From contig JAFGXN010000131.1 in NCBI GenBank assembly GCA_016936615.1, positions 1 through 60,169 of the forward strand: DNA of 60,169 nucleotides. The letters are read 5' to 3'. Position 1 is the stretch's first letter; the number at the start of each line of letters is the position of its first letter. This stretch comes from Spirochaetales bacterium (GTDB lineage Bacteria; Spirochaetota; Spirochaetia; JAFGXN01). Both the position numbers and the translations under genes were made by a program. The notes beneath the pieces are model-generated. The model saw only the letters and a program-made list of their open reading frames with translations. It did no database searches and was not told where the DNA came from. Below, piece by piece: positions 1 to 10,898 of this stretch.

Positions 1-184
1 AATACTTTGAGCTTGAAGACTCATCTTGCATAACCTTAACCGCAGAATCGTAAGGAATCATAGTGGCATAACCATCTTCCTTGTTTATCTGAGTAATCTT
101 CTGATTCTCCCAATAAGGTAGAGATGCACATGAAAAAGTAAAAAACAAAATAAATAATCCAAAGATATTTAGATTTTTTCTCAT
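1..184 (-). CDS. N-terminal part of a predicted lipoprotein, truncated by window edge
   Basis: Reverse-strand frame from ATG at 184 reads MRKNLNIFGLFILFFTFSCASLPYWENQKITQINKEDGYATMIPYDSAVKVMQDESSSSKY..., with a lipobox-like FSCAS and an AGGAGA RBS upstream. The ORF-track call 36..221 is a different frame. Confidence 0.7.
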   Translation of the reverse strand, partial: MRKNLNIFGLFILFFTFSCASLPYWENQKITQINKEDGYATMIPYDSAVKVMQDESSSSKY

Positions 185-369
185 CAAATTCTCCTAATAT
201 AATTGATAGTATGTATATCAATTATATTAAAAGCAAATCTCTCATTTGGCAATTTAAATTTAATCGAATTTTCGACTTTTTTTAATTTTTACCAAATTTT
301 AATCTTCTATAAAAAGAGAAAAACAGCTAACTGTTAGACAAAAAACTTTTTAACCTCTATAATTACAAA

Positions 370-1317
370 ATGAAGCGAATACCATTGGCAAACATAGATC
401 AAGAATCAAGTTGCTATATCCTCGGAACCTGGGCATTTGGCGATAAGTTTTGGGGAGATCACTCACACAAGGACACAATAAAGACAATACACGCAGCTCT
501 CAGACTTGGGATTAACCATTTTGATACTGCCCAATCATATGGGAATGGAATTGCAGAACAGATAATTGGGCAGCAACTCAGAAAAGAGAGGGAAAAGTAC
601 ATTATATCGACAAAACAGATAGCAACAACTCCTGAAAAGCTGGAAAAAGAGTTGCAAGCCAGCATGAAACGACTTTTCTCCGAGTATATCGATATTTTTT
701 ACATACACTGGCCAAGCAGTCAGATAGAAGCAAGACCCATGTTCGAGAAACTACTTGAACTAAAAGAGAAAAAGATAATCAAAGCAATCGGTCTCAGTAA
801 TTTTTCACTCCAACAGATCAGCAAACTCCAAGAGATAGGAAAGATTGACATTGTACAAGAATGCTATAACCTAATTTGGAGACGCCCTGAAGATGGGATA
901 ATCCCATACTGTCTCGACTACGGGATTAACTTTGCAGCATATAGCCCTCTCGCCCATGGAATACTCTCTGGAGAATACCCGTCACTTACGAAAAAGATAA
1001 ATAAATACAGACAGAAAACTGTATTCTTCGAGGAAAAGCCTCAATTTTACATAAATATAGCCTTAGAAAAATTCAGAAACCTTGCAAAAGAGGCAAACTT
1101 ACCACCAGCAGCACTTGCTCTAAAATGGATAGAGACTCGCCCATCCATGCCTCTAACAATCTTCGGAGCCAAGACCCGAGCCCAACTCGAAGCCAACCTC
1201 TCCCTTGCAGAAAAGGTTGTCGAAACAGAAATTTTAGCTAAAGTAGATGAGATTTTCATTACTGCTGCAAAAAAAATGCCCAAAGATGCAAAAAACATCT
1301 TCAGGCACAACCCTTAA
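370..1317 (+). CDS. Aldo/keto reductase
   Basis: GTWAFG..., LGINHFDTAQSYGNG, YIDIFYIHWPS, KAIGLSNFS, YSPLAHGILSG motifs of the AKR superfamily. Confidence 0.9.
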   Translation: MKRIPLANIDQESSCYILGTWAFGDKFWGDHSHKDTIKTIHAALRLGINHFDTAQSYGNGIAEQIIGQQLRKEREKYIISTKQIATTPEKLEKELQASMKRLFSEYIDIFYIHWPSSQIEARPMFEKLLELKEKKIIKAIGLSNFSLQQISKLQEIGKIDIVQECYNLIWRRPEDGIIPYCLDYGINFAAYSPLAHGILSGEYPSLTKKINKYRQKTVFFEEKPQFYINIALEKFRNLAKEANLPPAALALKWIETRPSMPLTIFGAKTRAQLEANLSLAEKVVETEILAKVDEIFITAAKKMPKDAKNIFRHNP

Positions 1318-2876
1318 TCACTCTCTATCAGAGTCGAATTAAAGCGATTATACAACCAGGTCATCTCAGACAACCGGCTCAACCGATAATCATTTAAATC
1401 ATTTTGCTTATATCTCCAGCCCCAATTTTTGCCAACTGTAGAAGGAGTATTCATCCTGCTCTCACTTCCATGCTCTAAAATATCCTGAAATGGTAGGATA
1501 CAGTATCTAGCCGAAGAAGAAATTGCAAGTCGAATAAAATCCCAGACAATATCGTGATCATTTCTTGCCATATAGGTTCGGACAAGATCCTTATAATTGT
1601 CTGGCAACTTATGATACCAACCGAACGTAGTATCATTGTCGTGAGTTCCAGTATAGACAACAGAATTCTCTTCATAGTTATGTGGTAAGAATGCATTATC
1701 TGGATTCAACATTCCATTCTCTTTAAAATCAAATGCAAAGTGAAGAACCTTCATTCCAGGAAAATTAAATTTATCCCGAAGCGCATATACAGACTCTGTA
1801 ATATGACCTAAATCCTCAGCAATAACAGGAAGCTCGCCAAACTCCTTCTTTAAGGATGTAAAAAGTTTCTTTCCAGGCGCCTTAACCCACTTGCCCTTAA
1901 CAGCAGTCTTCTCTTTTGCAGGAATAGACCAGAATGCATCAAATCCACGAAAATGATCAATCCTAACAATATCATAAAGCTTCATATTTAGACGGAACCT
2001 ATCCTTCCACCACGCAAAGTCATCTTTTTCCATTGCAGCCCAATCATAGATAGGATTGCCCCATCTCTGACCAGTTGGACTAAAATAATCTGGAGGAACT
2101 CCTGCAACAGAGATTAGGCTCGCATCAGACTTAAGCTTGAACAACTCCTGATTCGCCCATACATCTGAACTATCATGAGAGACAAAGATTGGGATATCCC
2201 CAACAATCTTTATTCCTCGCTGGTTTGCATACTCTTTAACCTTCGACCACTGCTCAAAGAAAAAATACTGCAAAACCTTTGCGATTTTGATCTTTTCCTC
2301 AAGCTTTTTTTTCCATTTAGACAATTCTGACTTCTCTTTGCGCTTTAATCCTTCCGGCCAATAGGCATACCATGCGGAATCGCCATCAATCCCCTCTTCT
2401 TTAGCCTCTTTATTAAAATGATCACGAAACACTGTGAAACAAGAGAAATCCTCTAGCCACCAAGAGTTCTCAGCTTCGAAGATATCGAATTTTTTCATAT
2501 CCTCTTTGCTAGCTTTCTCGAGGAAGGTTGCTGCGCATTTCTTCAGCAGAGGAAACTTCCACTCATTCACAAGTTCATAGTCTACGAAACAATCATCAAA
2601 ATAAGGATGCAATTCTAGATCTCTCTTTGATAAAATCCCATGTTCTTGCAAAGAGTCTAAATCTATTAACAACTCATTACCAGCAAACGAAGAATATGGA
2701 GAATAAGGCGAATTTCCATATCCACATGGGTTCAAAGGAAGAACCTGCCACAGACTTTGACCAGATCTAAACAAGAAATCAATAAACTCGTAGCAATGTC
2801 TTCCAAAATCACCTATTCCATACTTTGAAGGAAAACTGACTGGATGCAACAAAATCCCAGAATAACGTTTTTCCAT
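1314..2876 (-). CDS. malQ: 4-alpha-glucanotransferase
   Basis: GH77 motifs: SGILLHPVSFPSKYGIGDFG, WQVLPLNPCGYGNSPYSPYSSFAGN, VRIDHFRGF, PVIAEDLG, YTGTHDNDTTFGW. Confidence 0.95.
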   Translation of the reverse strand: MEKRYSGILLHPVSFPSKYGIGDFGRHCYEFIDFLFRSGQSLWQVLPLNPCGYGNSPYSPYSSFAGNELLIDLDSLQEHGILSKRDLELHPYFDDCFVDYELVNEWKFPLLKKCAATFLEKASKEDMKKFDIFEAENSWWLEDFSCFTVFRDHFNKEAKEEGIDGDSAWYAYWPEGLKRKEKSELSKWKKKLEEKIKIAKVLQYFFFEQWSKVKEYANQRGIKIVGDIPIFVSHDSSDVWANQELFKLKSDASLISVAGVPPDYFSPTGQRWGNPIYDWAAMEKDDFAWWKDRFRLNMKLYDIVRIDHFRGFDAFWSIPAKEKTAVKGKWVKAPGKKLFTSLKKEFGELPVIAEDLGHITESVYALRDKFNFPGMKVLHFAFDFKENGMLNPDNAFLPHNYEENSVVYTGTHDNDTTFGWYHKLPDNYKDLVRTYMARNDHDIVWDFIRLAISSSARYCILPFQDILEHGSESRMNTPSTVGKNWGWRYKQNDLNDYRLSRLSEMTWLYNRFNSTLIESD

Positions 2877-2951
2877 AACAACCTCTCACTATTATTATCT
2901 TTTTACAATCAAGCCTTTGACTGTATTTTTTATTTATAGTATACTACACTT

Positions 2952-3461
2952 ATGAGTAATTTGAATAGTACAAAACAAAAATATCAGGAAGGTGACTTAA
3001 TAGTCTACCCAGTGCAAGGCGTTGGGAAGATTACAGAGGTGAAGAATCGAGAGTTCAAGGGCAATCAAACATTATACTATGTTGCTTATTTCTCTGACTC
3101 TGACATGACTGTAATGATTCCTGTTGAGAAGACAGAAGAATTAGGCGTGAGACCAATTATTTCACGAGAGCAAGCCCTAAAGGCGTTCGAGACACTTAAG
3201 AACCCAGATGCAAGCTCAACTTCTGACTGGAAGATTAGATACCAGACAAATACAGATCTGGTAAAGACTGGAGATATAAACGACATCGCAAGTGTTGTGA
3301 GTACCCTTTACACACGAAGCAAACAAAAAGATCTTCCAATACTTGAACGCAAACAGTATGACAATGCATTGAAGCTTTTGGTTCACGAAATTTCTCTCTC
3401 TCTGGGACAATCTCGTGAAGAAACAGAAAATTCAATTTTTTCAATACTAGAAGAACAATAA
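2952..3461 (+). CDS. CarD/CdnL-like transcriptional regulator
   Basis: N-terminal CarD_TRCF-like domain (GDLIVYPVQGVGKITEVKNREFKGNQTLYYVAYFSDSDMTVMIPVEK). Confidence 0.88.
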   Translation: MSNLNSTKQKYQEGDLIVYPVQGVGKITEVKNREFKGNQTLYYVAYFSDSDMTVMIPVEKTEELGVRPIISREQALKAFETLKNPDASSTSDWKIRYQTNTDLVKTGDINDIASVVSTLYTRSKQKDLPILERKQYDNALKLLVHEISLSLGQSREETENSIFSILEEQ

Positions 3462-3464
3462 ATC

Positions 3465-3941
3465 ATGATTAGAATAGGTCAAGGCTGGGATATTCACAGA
3501 CTTACAGCAGGAGAATTCCTCACCATTGGTGGAGTAAAGATTCCTTTTGAAAAAAAATTTGTGGCACATTCAGATGGAGATGTTCTGATTCACGCGATAA
3601 TCGACGCACTGCTTGGTGCTGCAAATCTCGGCGACATTGGAACACATTTCCCTCCGTCAGAGATGGAATTCAAAGATATCAACAGCCTTGAACTTCTAGA
3701 AAGATCTAAGAGACTTATCGAGGATAAGAATTTTGAGATAATCAATATAGATTCTACAATTATCATAGAGAAGCCAAAAATGGCTAAACACCTTCCACAG
3801 ATGAAGACCAAACTTGCTGCAGCACTCTCCATCACTGTCGAGCAGATCTCAATAAAGGCAAAGACCCACGAGCAATCTGACTCCACTGGCAACAGCGAGA
3901 CTGCACAAGCTCAAGCAATCTGTCTTCTTCAATCAAAATAA
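3465..3941 (+). CDS. ispF: 2-C-methyl-D-erythritol 2,4-cyclodiphosphate synthase
   Basis: RIGQGWDIHRL, AHSDGDVLIHAIIDALLGAANLGDIGTHFPP, KAKTHEQSDSTGN motifs. Confidence 0.95.
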   Translation: MIRIGQGWDIHRLTAGEFLTIGGVKIPFEKKFVAHSDGDVLIHAIIDALLGAANLGDIGTHFPPSEMEFKDINSLELLERSKRLIEDKNFEIINIDSTIIIEKPKMAKHLPQMKTKLAAALSITVEQISIKAKTHEQSDSTGNSETAQAQAICLLQSK

Positions 3942-3942
3942 A

Positions 3943-3972
3943 AAAACAGATCCAGCTCTCTGAATCTGTTTT
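3943..3972. terminator. Hairpin between convergent ispF and P-loop ATPase gene
   Basis: AAAACAGAT...ATCTGTTTT inverted repeat with A/T tracts on both sides. Confidence 0.6.
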
Positions 3973-3992
3973 CAAAAGATCAAATACAAAAA

Positions 3993-4697
3993 CTATAATT
4001 CTGCAATCAACAATGTAGCAGGATCTAATTTTAAATTCATATCAAGAGCCTTAATGTCTTCTCTATCTTTCAAGACCTCAAAATGAATGTGATCTGGCTT
4101 AGTCTCTAATTTTATCAAGACAGAGATCTCATTCAAGATTGAAGAGAAAATCTTCGGAACAGATCCATCAAGATCAGCAATCTGTGACGGCTCCAAACTA
4201 ACACTTACCCAAACTTCGCAATTTGATTCTTTAGAAAACTCCTTTATAGCGGAAAGATCAGAGGAATTCACACCTTTTAAATCTAACCCATCAATTATGA
4301 CTGCATCAGCAGCAAAATGACCTTGCTCAATCATCAGCTTCAAGCTCTTGAGAACCTTAGCAACTCCAGCAGCCTCTTGTGAAAAGTTCATAACAACACG
4401 ATTTTTTAAAATTTGATCATGAACAACTCTAGCTGATTCTAAGTCTCTCTTCTTCGCAATTTCATTAAAAATATCATCATACCAATTCATGACATGATTA
4501 ACCCTCTGTGAAAAAGAAACATGAATGACATGCTTCCCTTGTAACAATTTATCTGTAGCAATGTGCACTAAACAAGCAGTCTTGCCAACCCCTTCTTTTG
4601 AAAAAATAACACCAATGTTGCCTTCGCCTAACCCCCCGTGAATTGACTTCTCGAAAATTCTTAGGGGGCTTCTCTTAATTAACTCTTCTTTAACCAT
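3993..4697 (-). CDS. Small P-loop ATPase, RecA/KaiC-like
   Basis: Walker A SKEGVGKT and Walker B-like AVIIDGLDL; no recognisable accessory domain. Confidence 0.6.
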   Translation of the reverse strand: MVKEELIKRSPLRIFEKSIHGGLGEGNIGVIFSKEGVGKTACLVHIATDKLLQGKHVIHVSFSQRVNHVMNWYDDIFNEIAKKRDLESARVVHDQILKNRVVMNFSQEAAGVAKVLKSLKLMIEQGHFAADAVIIDGLDLKGVNSSDLSAIKEFSKESNCEVWVSVSLEPSQIADLDGSVPKIFSSILNEISVLIKLETKPDHIHFEVLKDREDIKALDMNLKLDPATLLIAEL

Positions 4698-4826
4698 GGC
4701 ACGCTCCTTTAAATAGTTAAGGGTTATCCCTTTATTTAATTCTAAACCCGCAAATCTTAGTAGTCAATCAAGTTTTTTATAAAAAGATAAAAGCCCAAGC
4801 TTCTTGCAAGGGCTAGAATAAAAAAA

Positions 4827-6271
4827 CTATTTGACAAATTCCCACTTCTGAGGATACCGACCATCTGGGCCAGATAAGAGCTCGTGATTAGGATAGTGGA
4901 CAGATATCTGACAGCGACCCTCTTTCTTCACCTCTATTTTAACATAGTGATCTGCCTGCTCTCCGTAAACATAGCCGTAGATATTATTATCATCAGCATA
5001 ACTCTCAATATCAGGCGCATGATAGTAATTTTTTCCAGAATATTTTGCTTGTCCATATCCATTCTTGTCCGATGTATGGTCAATATACCTTTCGGGATTC
5101 CAAGGTCTTCGATAAGATTGAATTTTTTCCATCTTACCAGTCTTAATATTAAACCACTCAATAGAATCATCGCCAATACCCCTCTCTAACAAGTTAAAAG
5201 AGATCTCTAATTTAGCGCCACCACCACCGATGCACCAGAGATAAAGAGGATCTTCAGCAGGAAGGTCTCCCTCCTCATAGAGATACCCACTCTTGCCATA
5301 CTGATATTCCCAATGTTCATAGTGATGATCATGCCCAAAAAAGATTCCATCAACCTTATACTTAGAAGCTAGCGGAACAATCCATTTCTGCAAATCAACA
5401 TTCCTACCTGAAGTACCAGTTGTCAACATTGTATGATGCATAAAGACAAAGGTCCATTTAATTTTTTCATCATTATAAGCCTCTCTCAACAGAGACTCAG
5501 CCCAATCCTTCTGAAAATCACTCATCTGACCTGAAAGCTCTTTATCAAAGTTGTCCAAAAAGATCATCCTAACATCAGCATAATCGACATGATAGAATTT
5601 CCCTCTCTCCTCAGTCTTTGTCTGGTAAGGATAAGAAAAAAACCTAGCAAAATGCGCATGGCCATCATCCCAATAGTCATGATTTCCAATCGCGGAGAGA
5701 AAAGGGCGATTTGCGACCATCTTTGGCAATATCCTCAGCGCAGGCCCCCACGTTAGCGAGAGTCCACCATGCCCAGTAACATCACCTATCTGACAAACAA
5801 AATCTGGATTAATCTCCTCCACGGCATCAGCAACCAAACGATTCGACCTATTTCGAATAATCGGCATTGGTTGCCAATCTCCTACAACTGCAAAAGTAAA
5901 ATCTGCCGGCTCCCCCGCCACTGGAGCTGTCTTAAACCGATGCACACCTCCATCGACACCAGCACCAGATCTAACAATCTTGTAAAAATACTCAGTTCCA
6001 GGCTCAAGCCCGCTTAGAACAATATTCTGCGTTGTGGTGGAAGTCTCACCCCTTGCAGAAAACTCCAAATTGTCGCTGGATTTGCCGTAGATTACTTCGC
6101 CGTGTCTCTTGACCGCTGAGACCCAGTTCACGGTAACGCTGATTGTTGGGTCTTCGCTCCAGGTCAACCAAGGACCAGCAGCAAATCCATATACCGGCTT
6201 TGTCGAACTCAAACATGATTGCAACACTAAAGCAAAAACAAATAAAATTATTGAACAGTAACCTTTTTTCA
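4827..6271 (-). CDS. Metallophosphoesterase with N-terminal FN3-like domain (purple-acid-phosphatase-like), predicted lipoprotein
   Basis: Start MKKGYCSIILFVFALVLQSCLSS (lipobox LQSC); VVGDWQ, IGDVTGHGG, AIGNHDYW, FMHHTM, GHDHHYEHW metallophosphatase motifs. Start trimmed from the ORF-track start at 6299. Confidence 0.85.
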
Positions 6272-6416
6272 TAAAACCTCCAAAATTCAATCGTACCACC
6301 CGAGCAAAATTAGAGGTTTAATTTTTTATTAATTTAAGATTAAAAAGGGCAGCCACTAAACACAAAAAAAGGCCTCCCAAGTAAATGGAAGACCTTCTAT
6401 TTAAAATTGATACTAA

Positions 6417-8507
6417 TTAAGCATCTTTCTTAGCATATTTTTTCTTTAACTCTTCAGCAACACTCTGTGGAACTCTACCGTATTTCAAGAATTCCATTGT
6501 GAACTCAGCTTTTCCTTGAGTCAAAGATCTCAAGTCTGTAGAGTAACCGAACATCTCTGAAAGAGGAACTTCAGCTTCTACTATACAGAAAGCACCCTCT
6601 TCCTGCGAAGAAGTAATCATACCACGTCTCTGGTTCAATGAACCGAAGATGTTACCTTGGAACTCAGAAGGACCTTCAACAGAAACCTTCATAACTGGCT
6701 CAAGGATAACTGGCTTAGCTTTCTCATAGTATTCTCTGAAAGCTCCAATTGCTGCTAACTGGAACGCCATATCAGAAGAGTCAACCGCATGGTACTGACC
6801 ATCGTTCAAACCAAATCTTACATTTACAACAGGGAATCCAATCAAAGCTCCCTTTTCCATTGCAGACTTAAAACCTTTCTCAACAGAAGGGATATATTCA
6901 GTAGGAATAACTCCTCCCTTAATGTTATTTACAAACTCAAAGTTCTTGTCACCATCTTCAATTGGTTCGAAAAATCCAGCAACACGTCCGTATTGTCCAG
7001 ATCCACCAGACTGCTTCTTATGAGTATAGTTATAATCAATCTTCTGAGAAATAGTCTCTCTATAAGCTACCTGTGGTTGTCCAACAATAACCTCAGCCTT
7101 ATACTCTCTCTTCATTCTCTCAACATATACCTCAAGGTGAAGCTCTCCCATTCCCTGAATAATTGTCTCATTTGATTCTGGATCTACATAAGCTCTGAAA
7201 GTTGGGTCTTCTTTTGTAAATCTGTTAAGAGCCTTACCCATATTATCTTCAGCCTTCTTATCAACAGCTTTGATAGAAAGATCGATTACAGGGTTAGGTA
7301 CATACATTGAAGTCAAAGAATACTTGAATCCAGCATCAGCCTTAATAAAAGTATCACCAGAAGCACAATCAATACCAAAAAGACCAGCAATATCACCAGC
7401 AGGTGCTTCAGAAATCTGCTCCATATCAGCTGCATGCATCTTAACTAGACGACCAACCTTGATCTTCTTACCAGATCTAACATTAATAAGCTCTTCACCC
7501 TTTCTCAACATACCTTGATAAACTCTAATGTATGTTAACTGACCATACTGACCATCCTCAAGCTTGAACGCAAGAGCTACAGTTGGCTTATTTACATCTG
7601 GAGAAAGAACAACCTCAGCCTCATTATTATTTAAATCAAGTGCAATATTCTGAACTTCTGTAGGATTTGGAAGAAAATCTCTTACCGCGTCAAGAAGGGC
7701 CTGAACTCCAACATTCTTATACGCAGAACCCATATAAACAGGAGTTAAATCTAGACTCAAAGTACCTTTCTTTACTGCTGCCTTAATCATTTCGATAGAA
7801 GGCTCTTCTTCCATCATCAATGTTTCCATCAATTCGTCACTGAACATAGAAACAGCGTCAAGCATCTCAGATCTCTTCTCTTCAGCTTCATCTCTTAATT
7901 CAGCAGGAATTTCAACAACATCTAGTTGCTCACCATTCTCGCCTCTAAAGTAGATAGCCTTCATCTCGATCAAATCAACAACACCTTCCATCTTATCTTC
8001 AAGACCGATAGGAATTTGCATAAGAACAGCATTGTGACCAAGCTTATTACACAACTGGTCTTTTACTTTATATGGATTAGCTCCAGATCTATCACATTTA
8101 TTAACAAATGCAACTCGTGGAACCTTATATCTCTTCATCTGTCTATCTACAGTAATAGACTGAGACTGAACACCACCAACAGAACAAAGAACAAGAACAG
8201 CTCCGTCAAGAACACTCAAAGCTCTCTCTACCTCAACAGTAAAGTCAACGTGTCCCGGAGTGTCAATTACATTTATATCAATATCCTTCCAAGTTACACT
8301 AGTTGCAGCTGAAGCGATAGTAATTCCTCGCTCTCTCTCAAGCTCCATAGAGTCCATTGTAGCTCCAACACCATCTTTTCCCCTAACTTCATGGATAGCA
8401 TGAATTCTGTTACAGTAAAAAAGAATTCGCTCAGATAAAGTTGTCTTTCCAGAGTCAATATGCGCACTGATTCCAATGTTTCGCATCTTTAAAATATCTT
8501 TGGCCAT
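6417..8507 (-). CDS. fusA: Elongation factor G, spd/mtEFG1 type
   Basis: [77 protein letters not shown]; full length (696 aa). Confidence 0.95.
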   Translation of the reverse strand: MAKDILKMRNIGISAHIDSGKTTLSERILFYCNRIHAIHEVRGKDGVGATMDSMELERERGITIASAATSVTWKDIDINVIDTPGHVDFTVEVERALSVLDGAVLVLCSVGGVQSQSITVDRQMKRYKVPRVAFVNKCDRSGANPYKVKDQLCNKLGHNAVLMQIPIGLEDKMEGVVDLIEMKAIYFRGENGEQLDVVEIPAELRDEAEEKRSEMLDAVSMFSDELMETLMMEEEPSIEMIKAAVKKGTLSLDLTPVYMGSAYKNVGVQALLDAVRDFLPNPTEVQNIALDLNNNEAEVVLSPDVNKPTVALAFKLEDGQYGQLTYIRVYQGMLRKGEELINVRSGKKIKVGRLVKMHAADMEQISEAPAGDIAGLFGIDCASGDTFIKADAGFKYSLTSMYVPNPVIDLSIKAVDKKAEDNMGKALNRFTKEDPTFRAYVDPESNETIIQGMGELHLEVYVERMKREYKAEVIVGQPQVAYRETISQKIDYNYTHKKQSGGSGQYGRVAGFFEPIEDGDKNFEFVNNIKGGVIPTEYIPSVEKGFKSAMEKGALIGFPVVNVRFGLNDGQYHAVDSSDMAFQLAAIGAFREYYEKAKPVILEPVMKVSVEGPSEFQGNIFGSLNQRRGMITSSQEEGAFCIVEAEVPLSEMFGYSTDLRSLTQGKAEFTMEFLKYGRVPQSVAEELKKKYAKKDA

Positions 8508-8733
8508 TTATATCACCCTCTTCTATTAAAATTGCAGATTTATTTGTTTGTATTTATATTAAAAGATATAATTCATAGTTAATTTAAAGGAATTAGAGTA
8601 AAATTGCAATACCCAGAGCCTTTATGAGAAGAATTTTAAATAAAAAAATGAAAATTCTTTAGAAAAAGAAGGCAACAAAAGAGCAAAAAAATTGTTTTAA
8701 GGTATAATCAAAAATTACAAGAGGCAAATATAA

Positions 8734-9429
8734 ATGAAACAAATAAAATTCAAAATAGACAATATTCCATCTACTCTATATGGTTCAGAATCTAATAAAC
8801 TATATCTATATGTCCACGGAAAACATGGAAACAAAGAAGAGGCAAAGAACTTTGCTGTCCTTGCTGAAAAAAAAGGAATGCAAGTTCTAAGCTTCGACCT
8901 GCCAGAACATGGCGAAAGGAAAGACGAAAGATACGAATGTACAGCAGAAAATGGAGCAAAAGACTTAATAAAAATACACCACTACATTACTAGAAATTAT
9001 TCAGAAATCTCTCTTTTTGCATCCAGCCTTGGAGCCTTTTTCAGCCTTATGGCCTTCCAGAACAATACCTTCCACAACTGCCTTTTCCTTTCTCCAATCC
9101 TCGACATGAAAAAATTAATTGAAAACATGATGACTTGGACGAATACCACAGTAGAAGATCTTGAAACAAAAAAGAAAATATTAACACCCTTCGGAGAGAC
9201 CTTATCATGGGATTACTATCAATATACGATGAGAAATCCAATCCTAAAATGGGATAGCCCAACATCTATTTTATATGGAGAAAAAGATAACCTTACCGAA
9301 CGCAAAATCCTCGATTCCTTCGCCAATAACTTCAACTGCGATATAACAATTATGACAAATGGAGAACACTTTTTCCATACCCAAGAACAACTTAAATTCC
9401 TAACACACTGGCTTAAAGAAAAAATATAG
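8734..9429 (+). CDS. Alpha/beta hydrolase
   Basis: LYVHGKHGNKEEA, LSFDLPEHGER, LFASSLGAFFSL (nucleophile elbow-like), C-terminal GEH. Confidence 0.75.
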   Translation: MKQIKFKIDNIPSTLYGSESNKLYLYVHGKHGNKEEAKNFAVLAEKKGMQVLSFDLPEHGERKDERYECTAENGAKDLIKIHHYITRNYSEISLFASSLGAFFSLMAFQNNTFHNCLFLSPILDMKKLIENMMTWTNTTVEDLETKKKILTPFGETLSWDYYQYTMRNPILKWDSPTSILYGEKDNLTERKILDSFANNFNCDITIMTNGEHFFHTQEQLKFLTHWLKEKI

Positions 9430-9449
9430 AACTTCATTTTTTTTAAACC

Positions 9450-9472
9450 AAAAAAGCCCCCTTGCGGGAGCT
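9450..9472 (-). terminator. Rho-independent terminator downstream of VOC gene
   Basis: Minus strand AGCTCCCGCAAGGGGGCTTTTTT. Confidence 0.65.
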
Positions 9473-9511
9473 AATCAAAATTGACATGGCAGATTCGTCC
9501 TGCGACAAATC

Positions 9512-10033
9512 TTATTTATAATAAGCCTTGAAAGGCCCTTTTCTCATAATAAAACCAACCAACTTTCCAAGGACTCTAATCGCAAAGTAGTTGAATCGCA
9601 AATCAATAATCTCAATCAAATTACCATCTGGATCTCTGAAGAAGAACCATGCAGCACCGTCAGTCTCCTGAGGCTCGCACAACAGTTCAACATCACCTCT
9701 TGCTTTCAACTTATCATACCATTTGTAGGCATTGTGAGCATCGAAAGTAAAGTGAGTAGTTCCTGGTCTATTCCATGCATGGTCAAATGGTGCTGTCTCA
9801 GAGAACTCAAAAATCTCCACGACTCCGCCCTTTGGCGCTCGAAGAAAGCCTAGCTTCACGCTAATCCCTTCTTTCAGATTATATAATTTTTTCTTACCTG
9901 CAAGTGTTGCAGCATCTAACTCAGACACAGAAAGTAGTGGCATCTTAAACACATCCCAATACCATTTAACCGCCTTGTCAAAATCCTTAACAGTAATTCC
10001 AACATGACTAAGTGACTTTATCCTCATATTCAT
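9512..10033 (-). CDS. VOC family (glyoxalase/bleomycin-resistance fold) protein
   Basis: SLSHVGITVKDFDKAVKWYWDVFKM ... FRDPDGNLIEIID. Confidence 0.85.
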   Translation of the reverse strand: MNMRIKSLSHVGITVKDFDKAVKWYWDVFKMPLLSVSELDAATLAGKKKLYNLKEGISVKLGFLRAPKGGVVEIFEFSETAPFDHAWNRPGTTHFTFDAHNAYKWYDKLKARGDVELLCEPQETDGAAWFFFRDPDGNLIEIIDLRFNYFAIRVLGKLVGFIMRKGPFKAYYK

Positions 10034-10052
10034 CTCCTTTTTTTATAAAAAA

Positions 10053-10082
10053 AGCACAGCTGTCCCACAAATAAGACAGCTG
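10053..10082 (-). terminator. Rho-independent terminator after the second SCP2-like gene
   Basis: CAGCTGTC-CCACAAATAA-GACAGCTG inverted repeat; on the minus strand it is followed by GCTTTTTTT. Confidence 0.7.
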
Positions 10083-10089
10083 CTCAAAA

Positions 10090-10884
10090 TTATTTGATCA
10101 TTGAACCAACTAGAAGCATGTGATCACCAAGCTGCGCACCAAACTCTGGTCCACCAACCATGGTCAACTTACCTTCGACTGTTGACTTGATCATATCATC
10201 AACTTCCAACAATATACCTAGCGCACTTCGCGGAGAGTCAAACTTCATTGTGAAGAATGGCATACTTCGCTTATAGACACCTCTAGCTGCCCTTGAATTT
10301 CCTGCTTTAATTCTAATATAAGCAGAAAGATCTGGATAACCGTCAACTGCCCAAGCATACACACGGTCTGGACTCTTCTGTGTCCAAGCCTTGATAGCTG
10401 GATGACCAAGTTTGTTCAAAGTACTAATTCCTGATGACAACAGATAGAACATACATCTTGTCAAAAGAGCCTGAGTCTCAACATCCTTAGGTGGTTGTTT
10501 TGCTCCAAGCAATCCAGACATTGTCAACAATGCAGACAAGAACCCGAAGTGACTCAACATCCCTTTTGGAAGAGGTAAAATTTTTCCTTTAAAAAAACCA
10601 TTCATATGCTCTCTTGATTTGAACAAGAGCTCACTAGTAGGCTTTCCGTCAAACACACCTCTTACAACTGTCCAAGCTCCCTCTTCAACTACAAAGTGCA
10701 TAGCCTCTTTCTCACCATTATGCATACAAGCAACCTGGTGCACCGCGCTTTTCCCCTCCCACTTCTTAGCAAGCTTGGGAGTATTCTCGACAATAGTCTT
10801 TAATACAGGAAGTACTGCGTTAAAAAATAGTTTGTTCGAATATAAAGTAGCTTGTTCGTTTGTCATTTCTACATTTTCGCCCAT
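10090..10884 (-). CDS. SCP2-like sterol/lipid-binding domain protein (paralogue B)
   Basis: SCP2-type segments (FVVEEGAWTVVRGVFDGKPTSELLFKSREHMNGFFKGKI... and FTMKFDSPRSALGILLEVDDMIKSTVEGKLTMVGGPEFGAQLGDHMLLV); similar layout to 14052..14807. Confidence 0.65.
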   Translation of the reverse strand: MGENVEMTNEQATLYSNKLFFNAVLPVLKTIVENTPKLAKKWEGKSAVHQVACMHNGEKEAMHFVVEEGAWTVVRGVFDGKPTSELLFKSREHMNGFFKGKILPLPKGMLSHFGFLSALLTMSGLLGAKQPPKDVETQALLTRCMFYLLSSGISTLNKLGHPAIKAWTQKSPDRVYAWAVDGYPDLSAYIRIKAGNSRAARGVYKRSMPFFTMKFDSPRSALGILLEVDDMIKSTVEGKLTMVGGPEFGAQLGDHMLLVGSMIK

Positions 10885-10898
10885 TTTACGCCTCCTGA

